A stretch of 36,478 bases of DNA, taken from JAADCS01 sp964473735 (lineage in GTDB: Bacteria; Hydrothermota; Hydrothermia; LBFQ01). Where the stretch lies: positions 1 through 36,478 of the forward strand of contig CAYYQD010000013.1 of NCBI GenBank assembly GCA_964473735.1. Direction: 5' to 3'. This document shows, piece by piece, positions 29,903-36,423 of the stretch (positions within the stretch are counted from its first letter, which is position 1; each line of letters starts with the position of its first letter). The notes beneath the pieces are model-generated. The model had not been told where the DNA came from. It did no database searches and saw only the letters and a list, made by a program, of their open reading frames with translations. The position numbers and the translations under genes were made by a program.

Positions 29903-30501
29903 TTCCATACTCTCCTTAACAGGTCTATCACCCTACCCAACAGCGATATGTCCTCCTTTACTCTGGAGCGGGGTACCGGACGTATGGTGCCCGTCGCCTC
30001 CAGTACGGTCATAAACTTGCGTACCATATCCAAATCCAACCCTGTTTTCTCGTGTATTTTACGGGCGCTACTGCATTTAACTAACAGAGGACCTGCAACT
30101 TTTAGAAATCTCCGTATATCCTCGGACATGTTCTCAACATCGCCAGATAGAACGTACACGGTGTCGGGATGAACCGGAGACGATATTCGCAGGTCTCGGA
30201 GCTCGTCCCCCATAGAGACCACGGACAGAATAAGGGTGTCAATGGGTACGGAAAAGTCCTCTATCTCCACCTCCCCGGGCACGTACTCAAAGCTACCCTC
30301 GGATACCTTAAGGAAGCGGTACCTGACGCGAAAGATGTCCTTTACCCGCTCGTTCTCATATACGAATCCCCTCACGTTCCCGTCCTTAACGTAGATGCGC
30401 ACCTTACCCTCGGGAGAGGTTATGATCAGGGTTCCGTTCTTCCTGCCGATGAACTGCATAACCTCAAGTAGGTTAAAACTCCTCAGCGAGCCGTGGATCA
30501 T
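29890..30501 (-). CDS. DUF4388 (PATAN-like) protein with winged-helix tail
   Basis: The 203-residue protein opens with HGSLRSFNLLEVMQFIGRKN, then GTLIITSPEGKVRIYVKDGNV (about 22-43), the typical DUF4388 layout of a helix followed by a beta-sheet ligand/partner domain. A C-terminal segment (about 125-175, EDIRRFLKVAGPLLVKCS ... EKTGLDLDMVRKFMTVLEATG) resembles a winged helix. In other bacteria DUF4388 often accompanies MglA/Roadblock or receiver domains. ATG 30501 is preferred to GTG 30504 because AGGAGG lies 8 bases before it. First gene of the four-gene operon ending in protoglobin. Confidence 0.7.
   Translation of the reverse strand: MIHGSLRSFNLLEVMQFIGRKNGTLIITSPEGKVRIYVKDGNVRGFVYENERVKDIFRVRYRFLKVSEGSFEYVPGEVEIEDFSVPIDTLILSVVSMGDELRDLRISSPVHPDTVYVLSGDVENMSEDIRRFLKVAGPLLVKCSSARKIHEKTGLDLDMVRKFMTVLEATGTIRPVPRSRVKEDISLLGRVIDLLRRVWKWPK
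29912..29917 (-). promoter_or_regulatory. Shine-Dalgarno AAGGAG deciding the GTPase start
   Basis: AAGGAG is 9 bases from ATG 29902 but only 3 from ATG 29908, favouring the inner start. Confidence 0.55.
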
Positions 30502-30509
30502 CACTCACC

Positions 30510-30515
30510 CCTCCT
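30510..30515 (-). promoter_or_regulatory. Shine-Dalgarno AGGAGG of the only clearly leadered operon head
   Basis: AGGAGG is 8 bases before ATG 30501 (5 before GTG 30504), inside a predicted leader of about 17-20 bases. Almost all other first genes in the window lack any such site. Confidence 0.65.
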
Positions 30516-30527
30516 TTCCACACCAGT

Positions 30528-30533
30528 ATTATA
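30528..30533 (-). promoter_or_regulatory. -10 box TATAAT for the DUF4388-GTPase-Roadblock-protoglobin operon
   Basis: TATAAT lies 23 bases before GTG 30504 (26 before ATG 30501), much further than the 6-15 bases of every other unit. An AT-rich region with A/T tracts lies upstream. Confidence 0.6.
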
Positions 30534-30540
30534 TGGCTGA

Positions 30541-30760
30541 TAGTAATATTTTTTGATTTGAGAAAAATTACCGCCCATATATTTCAAAAAAACTGAAACT
30601 ATACTGAAGAATAGCACAAATTTTTTGAAACGGGAGAAGTCTCCGATATGCCCTGCGACGCGATAGGGTAGAATACCCTTACCCTTTAACAACTGCCGCT
30701 GAAATGTCGTGGAAGGGCTTTGTAATCGCATCCCCCTATGGGATCACCCCTACCACAATA
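30541..30760 (-). other. AT-rich intergenic region with inverted repeats
   Basis: No convincing gene lies between the tRNAs and the DUF4388 operon. 30541-30630 is strongly AT-rich, with runs of T (30549-30554), A (30586-30592) and AAATTTTTT (30618-30626), possibly an UP element or a curved upstream region. Next to it is GGAGA-AG-TCTCC (about 30633-30644). A 6-pair inverted repeat AGGGTA-GAA-TACCCT (30665-30679) follows, with a further TACCCT copy beside it, which could be an operator. A 76-codon frame spans the region but looks like unselected AT-rich sequence. Confidence 0.4.
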
Positions 30761-30761
30761 A

Positions 30762-30835
30762 TGGTCCCGGGAGGACTCGAACCTCCGACCTCGCGGTTAT
30801 CAGCCGCGCGCTCTAACCACCTGAGCTACGGGACC
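30762..30835 (-). tRNA. tRNA-Ile(GAT)
   Basis: A complete 74-base cloverleaf: acceptor GGTCCCG/CGGGACC with discriminator A, D-stem GCTC/GAGC, anticodon stem CGCGG/CCGCG around loop CTGATAA (anticodon GAT at 30799-30801) and T-arm GGAGG-TTCGAGT-CCTCC. CCA is not encoded. It follows tRNA-Phe by 6 bases and is probably cut from the same transcript. Confidence 0.97.
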
Positions 30836-30841
30836 CCGTAG

Positions 30842-30914
30842 TGGCCGGGGAGGGAGTCGAACCCCCGACACAGGGATTTTCAGTCCCCTGCTCTACCGCC
30901 TGAGCTACCCGGCC
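30842..30914 (-). tRNA. tRNA-Phe(GAA)
   Basis: A complete 73-base cloverleaf: acceptor GGCCGGG/CCCGGCC with discriminator A, D-stem GCTC/GAGC, anticodon stem GGGGA/TCCCT around loop CTGAAAA (anticodon GAA at 30879-30881) and T-arm GGGGG-TTCGACT-CCCTC with one G-T pair. CCA is not encoded. It is first in a two-tRNA unit, with the -10 box only 9 bases before its first base. Confidence 0.97.
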
Positions 30915-30923
30915 GAGGAGGGT

Positions 30924-30929
30924 ATTATA
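30924..30929 (-). promoter_or_regulatory. -10 box TATAAT for the tRNA-Phe/tRNA-Ile unit
   Basis: TATAAT ends 9 bases before the first base of tRNA-Phe, predicting a 5' leader of only about 3 bases. It begins 10 bases after the stop of the preceding gene. Confidence 0.65.
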
Positions 30930-30939
30930 AAGGCGCACC

Positions 30940-32031
30940 TTAACCGTATGGGCTCCCCGACCTCCGAGGCGTTCCACGGTACAGGGGCCATCCGGGGAGG
31001 AGGGTTCCGGGTAAGGCTACGTAATACACTCTACCGTCTCCACTCACTATAAGGAGTCCCCCACCGAAGGGAAGAGGCTCCATCCATCCGTCCCCTTTTA
31101 GATGGAGGGAGTCTAAGACTTTGCCGTCGTAGGAGAGGAGGGACAGGGTGCCGTCTCCACACACGGCCACGATGAAAGCGTTGAAGGATACGGGAGACGT
31201 GGCCACCCACGTTGAGCAGACGGGGGTCTCCCACAGGATGCTATCCCCTACGACCCTGAGGGCGCTCCCTCCGTACGTGGAGAGGACGGCCCCGCTGTCG
31301 GATAGGGACACCTCCCCCGTTATACCGGAGAAAACATGAACGTACCTGTATCCGGAGGGTGTCAGGAGGAGAAGCCTGCCGTCGGGAAAACCCACGGCTA
31401 CAACGGAGTCCCTAACGGAGGGGGAGGAGGGAGCCGTGCCTACGTTCTCCAGCATCCATGCGATGACGCCGGCGGTGTCGTACGCTATAATATCCCCGGA
31501 GATGGTGGCCACGACCACGTCCCCACGAGGGGTTATGGAAGGCGGTACTAAGACGTTGTCCCCGACGTACCTCACCCATCGCCGGGAGGTCCCTGCGTAT
31601 CTGACCACCTTACCGTCCTCACCCACAGCGAAGATGCCTTCGCCCACGGCTATTCCCCTTATGGGGGTGCCGAGGGAATCCTTGAAGAGCAGACTCCCCG
31701 TAAGGTCAAGGAAGTAGAGGTTGCCGTAGAAGGTGCCGACTATGAGGGTATCGCCCGAGAGCACCGGGCCGGCCGTTGGGGGCTCCCCCAAATCGTATAG
31801 GGGCCTCAACCTGCCCGCCACATCCACGGATAGGACTTTACCGGAGGCGGTAATCACCACCGCAACACCCCCATCCGACAGCGCGGGAGGTAAGGCGACC
31901 CTCTCCCCCACCTCGCCGCTCCACACCACCTCCGCTCCTCTATCCTCACCGGGGGAAGGGGACGCAGGCGGTAGCCCCCTCGTACGACAGGAAATAAGGA
32001 GCAACAGGATAAGGGGGGCCCGCCTCAACAC
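30940..32031 (-). CDS. PQQ-like beta-propeller lipoprotein
   Basis: The 363-residue product starts at GTG and has a lipoprotein signal (PLILLLLISC, Cys15 followed by Arg). A Pro/Ser-rich spacer precedes repeating strands such as GKVLSVDVAGRL, GNLYFLDLTGSLL and GDIIAYDTAGVIAW, the outer-strand pattern of PQQ/BamB-type propellers (about 40-345). It ends with LPGWPLYRGTPRRSG, like the GWPxFxGD motif of such proteins. The role is unknown: envelope scaffold or ligand binder. Monocistronic, with TAGAAT exactly 6 bases before GTG 32031; the tRNA promoter follows its stop. Confidence 0.75.
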   Translation of the reverse strand: MLRRAPLILLLLISCRTRGLPPASPSPGEDRGAEVVWSGEVGERVALPPALSDGGVAVVITASGKVLSVDVAGRLRPLYDLGEPPTAGPVLSGDTLIVGTFYGNLYFLDLTGSLLFKDSLGTPIRGIAVGEGIFAVGEDGKVVRYAGTSRRWVRYVGDNVLVPPSITPRGDVVVATISGDIIAYDTAGVIAWMLENVGTAPSSPSVRDSVVAVGFPDGRLLLLTPSGYRYVHVFSGITGEVSLSDSGAVLSTYGGSALRVVGDSILWETPVCSTWVATSPVSFNAFIVAVCGDGTLSLLSYDGKVLDSLHLKGDGWMEPLPFGGGLLIVSGDGRVYYVALPGTLLPGWPLYRGTPRRSGSPYG

Positions 32032-32037
32032 GTGCCC

Positions 32038-32043
32038 ATTCTA
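32038..32043 (-). promoter_or_regulatory. -10 box TAGAAT for the beta-propeller lipoprotein
   Basis: TAGAAT lies 6 bases before GTG 32031, so the predicted +1 is the first base of the start codon. Confidence 0.65.
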
Positions 32044-32051
32044 AAGGGGAA

Positions 32052-32969
32052 TCACCCGAAGAGGCCCCGAAGGACGAACCAGACGTTAGCCGGGCGCTCC
32101 GCCAACCGCCGCATGAAGTACGGGTACCAGTGAGAGCCGTAGGGGACGTACAGGCGGAGCCTGTGGGTACGTTTCACCCGTCTCTGGAGTCCAAGCCGGA
32201 CACCGTACAGCATCTGGAACTCGTACTTATCTCTGGGTACCCCCATCTCCTCCGCCTTTTTCATCACGAAGTTTATTATGCCCTCGTCGTGGGTGGCGAA
32301 CTCCGGGTATATCCTGTCCGTCATCTTTAGCATCTTCAGGGCGAGCCTCCTGTAGTTCTCATCCACGTCCCGCTTGCTCTGGAAGGCCACGTCCGGGGGC
32401 TCTTTGTAAGCCCCCTTTACCAGACGGACGTTCATCCTGTACTTCGCCAGCTCCTCCAGTATCTCCTCCGCCCTGTAAAGGTAAGCCTGTATGACCGTGC
32501 CCACGGGATAGCCTTCGTCGTTCAGGCCCTTGACTATGTGCAGGGTATCCTCAAGGAGACGACTCTCCTCCACGTCCACGTTTATGTACAGGCCGAGGGA
32601 TCCGCTCTTCTCCGCTATCCTCTTAAGGTTGGAGTACGTGAAGTCCCTGTCTATCTCAAGACCTAACTGGGTGAGCTTAAGGGAGATCTCGGAGTACTCC
32701 CTGTGGGGAGCCAAGGCCTCCGCCAAACGTAGGTACTCCTCCGTACTCTTCAGTGCCGGCTCCTTTGCCCTGTAATGCTCTCCCAAGAAGGCCACGGTTG
32801 TGTATATACCTTCGGACTCAAGGCGTTTAACGACCTCTACCAGCTCGCCGAGGGTCTCTCCGGCGACGAAGCGTCTGGAGATCTTCTTACCGAACCTGTT
32901 GGTGGTCAGGAACCTCTCAAGGGTCTTATTGTGCGATAGGGCTATAAAGAAGTCTCTCAAAAGGGGCAT
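32052..32969 (-). CDS. Proline dehydrogenase
   Basis: This FAD-dependent TIM-barrel enzyme oxidises proline to pyrroline-5-carboxylate. The 305-residue single-domain form (as in Thermus) has SLKLTQLGLEID (about 95-106), a LYINVDVEES strand (about 126-135), VRLVKGAYKEP (about 180-190), EFATHDEGII (about 223-232) and the FQMLYGVR flavin/substrate motif (about 250-257). The arginines in the final helix (YFMRRLAERP) match the proline carboxylate-binding RRxxE region. No P5C dehydrogenase is nearby. Monocistronic and leaderless, with the box 6 bases upstream. Confidence 0.93.
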   Translation of the reverse strand: MPLLRDFFIALSHNKTLERFLTTNRFGKKISRRFVAGETLGELVEVVKRLESEGIYTTVAFLGEHYRAKEPALKSTEEYLRLAEALAPHREYSEISLKLTQLGLEIDRDFTYSNLKRIAEKSGSLGLYINVDVEESRLLEDTLHIVKGLNDEGYPVGTVIQAYLYRAEEILEELAKYRMNVRLVKGAYKEPPDVAFQSKRDVDENYRRLALKMLKMTDRIYPEFATHDEGIINFVMKKAEEMGVPRDKYEFQMLYGVRLGLQRRVKRTHRLRLYVPYGSHWYPYFMRRLAERPANVWFVLRGLFG

Positions 32970-32975
32970 TACGCT

Positions 32976-32981
32976 ATTCTA
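32976..32981 (-). promoter_or_regulatory. -10 box TAGAAT for proline dehydrogenase
   Basis: TAGAAT lies 6 bases before ATG 32969, a strictly leaderless geometry. Confidence 0.65.
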
Positions 32982-33006
32982 ACGGGGTAATCGGCCGTCC
33001 TAACCC

Positions 33007-33675
33007 CTACTTCTCAAACACGTCTTCAACCCGGCCATCTATCACCAGGACGCTCCTGTCCCCGTAGTGCAGTATCTTTCCGAAGGATGAGCCAGCGACG
33101 GATAGGACGGTATCAACGGACTCGGGTTCTCCCCAGACCTCCTTTACGTCCCTCTCGCTCATCCCCCACCGCACCTCCCCCTCGGATAGAGTCTTCTCTC
33201 TGTACAGGTCCACCAGGTCCTCGTACTCCCTCTTGTAGGCGCGGGCGGTTATCGGGGGTTTGAGGTGCCGGGTTATTTCGGCTAAGGAGTCAAGGTCCTT
33301 TACGCCCGCAAGCTTCCGGCGGGCCGCCCGCAGTATCTCACGGTAGGCGAAGACGGCCTTTTCCCACCTCTCATCAAATAGACCGTGGTCGTACAGGTAC
33401 TGGATGTAGGATTTATCGGCGTCGGCGACCCGCAGTAGGTCCTTCAGGGTTAGGTCGTAGTACTTAAGCGACGTGAGTATATCCGAAAACAGGTTGGCCA
33501 CCTTTGGTCCCAGAGGTGTCAGGTTCATCTTTTTGCGGAAGGACGGGGAGTTCAGGCTGTCGGCCATCTCAACCAGTACCTCCACCGGCTCCTCTCTGGC
33601 TCTCCTCTCCCACTTCTCCGTCAGCGAGACGCCGCAGCTCGTCAAAAGCAGAAGGGGAAGGAGTGCCTTTCTCAT
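33007..33675 (-). CDS. Lipoprotein with BamE/SmpA-like C-terminal domain
   Basis: The start at ATG 33675 overlaps the upstream stop (ATGA) and gives 222 residues beginning with a lipoprotein signal, MRKALLPLLLLTSC (Cys14, Gly next). An upstream in-frame start at 33777 would add a hydrophilic stretch before the signal and is rejected. Residues about 20-165 are helical and charged, with no family recognised. The last ~55 (RWGMSERDVKEVWGEPESV ... HYGDRSVLVIDGRVEDV) match the BamE/SmpA pattern 'G.s..ev...lG.P'. BamE assists outer-membrane protein assembly, but this protein is larger and probably does something different. Last gene of the 5'-nucleotidase unit. Confidence 0.65.
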   Translation of the reverse strand: MRKALLPLLLLTSCGVSLTEKWERRAREEPVEVLVEMADSLNSPSFRKKMNLTPLGPKVANLFSDILTSLKYYDLTLKDLLRVADADKSYIQYLYDHGLFDERWEKAVFAYREILRAARRKLAGVKDLDSLAEITRHLKPPITARAYKREYEDLVDLYREKTLSEGEVRWGMSERDVKEVWGEPESVDTVLSVAGSSFGKILHYGDRSVLVIDGRVEDVFEK

Positions 33676-34253
33676 CCTCTTTTGAGGGCTACGGCCGTCA
33701 TAAGCAGGTTCATTACCGTGTATATGCCGTAGGTGGCGAAGATGAGCCCCTTTATCACGTGGGCATCTCCGACCCAAAGGAGCGCGGCGACGACGCTACC
33801 GCCCATCCACCTCCTGCCCACCTCGGCCGGCCAGAACCCTACGGCCCCCCATATCGTAACGAAGAGGGTGAGGGCGTCCAGAACGAAGACAGCTACCCCT
33901 ATCCAGCCGCCGTTGGCGAAGTTGTGGGCAAGGGTCAGGGTTATTATCAGGAATACGGACCACAGGACGAATATCAGGAGCCACCGCACCGCCGGAATGG
34001 CGTCAATTCTCCTTAGAACGTAGGGGAGGGCGTACTGGAGCGTACCGTACGCGATTATCATGCGGGAGAGTATCCACAACCACTCGTTGTAGGAGAAGTA
34101 CAGCCACGCACCCTGAACCAGCAAACCCAACCCCGTGGCCGCGTACATCCTCCCCCTTACGCTCTCAAGCCCGAGGTCGGACGTCCCCTTATAGAGGCTG
34201 GCCAGACCCCCTATAAACGACGTTATGACTACTATCCATTCAAAAGCGTTCAT
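33672..34253 (-). CDS. Integral membrane protein of unknown function
   Basis: A 193-residue protein with six or seven hydrophobic helices (about 4-22, 38-56, 58-80, 90-112, 116-138 and 152-190) and short loops. No family motif or conserved charged pair stands out. It is translationally coupled on both sides: its ATG overlaps the nucleotidase stop and its stop overlaps the lipoprotein start, both as ATGA. That suggests a joint envelope role, but nothing indicates a substrate. Confidence 0.7.
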   Translation of the reverse strand: MNAFEWIVVITSFIGGLASLYKGTSDLGLESVRGRMYAATGLGLLVQGAWLYFSYNEWLWILSRMIIAYGTLQYALPYVLRRIDAIPAVRWLLIFVLWSVFLIITLTLAHNFANGGWIGVAVFVLDALTLFVTIWGAVGFWPAEVGRRWMGGSVVAALLWVGDAHVIKGLIFATYGIYTVMNLLMTAVALKRG

Positions 34254-35845
34254 AGTCTAAGTTTTACTTTTTTTATGCGGCCTTCCGTATGAGGTTTCAC
34301 CTTTTTAACGTTTTTTAGGTAATCTTCTACGATATACGAGATCCTCCTGCCCGTGTCCCTGACGTCCCGTGCGGTCTTAAATACCACGTACTCCCCTCCT
34401 CCGTTCATCAGATAATCGTTCGTCGCTATTACGTAGGTGGAATCGGGGTTGAAGGGCTTACCTCCCACCTCCAGAATACGGACCCTGGCCACGGGTATGA
34501 CGTACTCCTTGGTGCCTATGCTGTCGTAGGTTATCGTGTCCCGCAGGACCACCCTGACTGTCTCCTTAGATAGGGAGGAGTTGTCGTACTCCAGCTTTAT
34601 GCCAGAGACGACGAATATGGCGTGGTGACCGTTGTACCCTACACCTAAGATCTTCAGGAGGTCCCTCCCCTTAACCTTACCGTACATCAGGGTATTGGGG
34701 AAGGGGAAGGCCCTGTATATGTCCTTACGGGTTATTGGGCCTGTCTTAAAGTTGTCCCTTATGCCGGCCGCGTTGTATATGGCCACTACGGGATGCTCCC
34801 TCTCCTTCAGGACGTTCTCCGCGTACCACCGCATGGCGTCCGTCACGAGGTTCCCCATTGAGCTCTCCGTGAAACCTCCACGGGTAAAGTCTCCTAAGGC
34901 CTCCGCCACCTTTACACCGTATATGCTATCCACCTTCGCCTCCCACACCGTCAACAGGGAGTCTATGTAGGGGTCCGAGGGAACCCTCTCGTCCGTCAGA
35001 GTGATTATCTTCCCGGTTACGTTTAAGATGACCCTGTTCCTCTTATCGTACAGGATCTCAACCACCCCTAAGTTGGCGAGGTGGGAGTAGGCCTGAACTA
35101 TGGCCGTTGAGTTGAGGCGGGAGAAGTAGGGGGGAACCACCCCCGTATGGCTGTGCCCACCGACTACGAGGTCTATGCCCCTTACGGAGTCGGCGTCCCT
35201 CTTATCGTGTCTGAATCCGACGTGGGTCAGGGCGATGACGATGTCAGGCTTCTCCTTCTCCCGTACTCTGGGGACGAAGTCCTTTACGAAGGAGTACTCC
35301 CACTTTACGTCAAGGTCGGGCATGTTCTGGGGCGGGACCATACCCTTGAGCCAGTGGGTTATGAGGCCGAACACCAAGATCCTGACCCCCATGGTGTCTA
35401 TGACGACGTAAGGTCTGGCGAAGGAGGGAGGGTTTCCGGCGGTATCTATCAGGTTGGCGCTCACCAGAGGGAAGTTAGCCCATTTGGCTAAGGAGTCTAA
35501 GATGTCCCTCCCGAAGTCAAAGTCGTGGTTCCCAACCGCCCCCACGTTCACCCCGATGTAGTTCATCACCTGCATGTATAACTTTCCCTTAGTCAGCTCA
35601 CCTAAGGGGTCCCCCTGAAAGTAGTCCGCCGCGTCCATAACCAGAACCAGCGCCCCCTCTCTCTTAGCCCTCTCCCTGTACTGCTTTACCAGATAGGCTA
35701 AGGCGCGGGCGTTGGCCAGGGTGGGTGGGAAGTCCCTGTCCAGCCAGAAGGCTTCGTTGTAGCCCAAGTGCCCGTGGGCGTCGTTCCAGTGGAGGACGTA
35801 TATCTTCAAGGTGTCCCCTGACGCTAAAAGAAGAGGCAAAAGCAT
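34250..35845 (-). CDS. UshA-like 5'-nucleotidase / metallophosphoesterase
   Basis: A periplasmic two-domain enzyme that strips phosphate from nucleotides. The 531 residues start with a weak signal (MLLPLLLASG). The metal centre is intact: HWNDAHGHL (about 19-27), MDAADYFQG (about 69-77), VGNHDFDFG (about 104-112), ALTHVG (about 199-204) and GGHSHTG (about 223-229). The C-terminal substrate domain shows ESSMGNLVTDAMR (about 330-342), YNAAGIRD (about 360-367), FPFPN and a late ATNDYLMNGGGEY motif. It heads an operon with a membrane protein and a BamE-like lipoprotein. Confidence 0.92.
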   Translation of the reverse strand: MLLPLLLASGDTLKIYVLHWNDAHGHLGYNEAFWLDRDFPPTLANARALAYLVKQYRERAKREGALVLVMDAADYFQGDPLGELTKGKLYMQVMNYIGVNVGAVGNHDFDFGRDILDSLAKWANFPLVSANLIDTAGNPPSFARPYVVIDTMGVRILVFGLITHWLKGMVPPQNMPDLDVKWEYSFVKDFVPRVREKEKPDIVIALTHVGFRHDKRDADSVRGIDLVVGGHSHTGVVPPYFSRLNSTAIVQAYSHLANLGVVEILYDKRNRVILNVTGKIITLTDERVPSDPYIDSLLTVWEAKVDSIYGVKVAEALGDFTRGGFTESSMGNLVTDAMRWYAENVLKEREHPVVAIYNAAGIRDNFKTGPITRKDIYRAFPFPNTLMYGKVKGRDLLKILGVGYNGHHAIFVVSGIKLEYDNSSLSKETVRVVLRDTITYDSIGTKEYVIPVARVRILEVGGKPFNPDSTYVIATNDYLMNGGGEYVVFKTARDVRDTGRRISYIVEDYLKNVKKVKPHTEGRIKKVKLRL

Positions 35846-35854
35846 CGGTAAGTG

Positions 35855-35860
35855 ATTATA
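35855..35860 (-). promoter_or_regulatory. -10 box TATAAT for the 5'-nucleotidase operon
   Basis: TATAAT lies 9 bases before ATG 35845, predicting about a 3-base leader. Confidence 0.65.
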
Positions 35861-35885
35861 CCGTTGAAAGGCGGGTTAGCGAACC

Positions 35886-36236
35886 TCACTCCTCCCCGTG
35901 CTTATCCTTCTTCTCCTTCTTCCACACCCATACGACCTTGCCGTCCGCTTTTATAACGTGGGCCAGTATGGAACGGTACTTCGGTTTCACCTCCCCCTTC
36001 ACGGTTATCTCCATGCGGTTTATCCTCCGCAGAACCTTCTGGGGGACGTTCGCGAAGTAGAAGAACCCCTTACCATCCACGAATATGCCTAAGGTCTCGT
36101 ACCCGTGGGCCCCGGGCTTGTGGGAACACGTCATCTCGTGTATGCCACACACGGCACCGCTGACCACACCCTTTATGGTCTGCGTCTGGTCGTTGGCCAT
36201 GCTATGAGTCCCAAGCGCAAGCAAAAGTGCCATCAT
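35886..36236 (-). CDS. Small secreted Cys/His protein
   Basis: Using ATG 36236 (9 bases after TATAAT), the protein has 116 residues with a signal peptide, MMALLLALGTHSMA. A longer frame from 36269 would start upstream of the -10 box and is rejected. The mature protein has a compact GAVCGIHEMTCSHKPGAHG segment (two Cys and three His within 17 residues) suggestive of metal or haem binding. A beta-rich part follows (GYETLGIFV, FFYFANVP, MEITVKGEVKPKY), like an OB/NirD-like mini-domain, and then a Lys/Glu tail. I do not recognise the family. Monocistronic. Confidence 0.65.
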   Translation of the reverse strand: MMALLLALGTHSMANDQTQTIKGVVSGAVCGIHEMTCSHKPGAHGYETLGIFVDGKGFFYFANVPQKVLRRINRMEITVKGEVKPKYRSILAHVIKADGKVVWVWKKEKKDKHGEE

Positions 36237-36245
36237 AAGGTAGGT

Positions 36246-36251
36246 ATTATA
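36246..36251 (-). promoter_or_regulatory. -10 box TATAAT for the Cys/His protein
   Basis: TATAAT lies 9 bases before ATG 36236 and fixes the start, since the alternative at 36269 lies upstream of it. Confidence 0.65.
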
Positions 36252-36269
36252 CGGGAGATTACGTCCCAA

Positions 36270-36408
36270 AGCAACGCATTGTGCTTTAAAATTTTTGCAT
36301 ATTATTTATAAAACTATGGACTATTTTCAAATTATTCTGCAATTTTTTAGTACGGACTACAGGATTATGTGAAATATGGTTGCCCCATACATCATCACCA
36401 AACCACTG
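36270..36408. other. AT-rich divergent intergenic region
   Basis: This gap between divergent units is far more AT-rich than its surroundings (long A/T runs at 36287-36348) and contains no gene I can support. GGACTA occurs at 36318-36323 and 36354-36359, with GGACT again at 36416; these may be chance. It probably holds upstream promoter or regulator sites for the gene starting at 36424. Confidence 0.4.
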
Positions 36409-36414
36409 TATAAT
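36409..36414 (+). promoter_or_regulatory. -10 box TATAAT for the gene at the right edge
   Basis: TATAAT lies 9 bases before ATG 36424, the same geometry as the other units. Confidence 0.6.
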
Positions 36415-36423
36415 TGGACTGTT

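Noticed and set aside
30541..30630. Phased A-tracts giving intrinsic DNA curvature
   Set aside because: Tract centres are spaced roughly 13, 24 and 32 bases apart, which does not fit a regular helical repeat.
30669..30674. TAGAAT on the + strand as a promoter
   Set aside because: It is the centre of an inverted repeat and points into the antisense strand of the tRNAs; the only frame after it runs through them.
30501..30731. A 76-codon frame on the - strand ending on the DUF4388 start (GTGA overlap)
   Set aside because: Its composition (Lys, Phe and Tyr from A/T runs) follows the AT-rich promoter region, the DUF4388 TATAAT box and SD lie inside it, and no domain or -10 box of its own is visible.
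33676..33777. Longer start for the BamE-like lipoprotein
   Set aside because: It would bury the lipoprotein signal 34 residues inside the protein and overlap the membrane protein gene by about 100 bases; ATG 33675 gives a perfect signal and an ATGA overlap.
36237..36269. Longer start for the Cys/His protein
   Set aside because: It lies upstream of the TATAAT box and places charged residues before the signal peptide.
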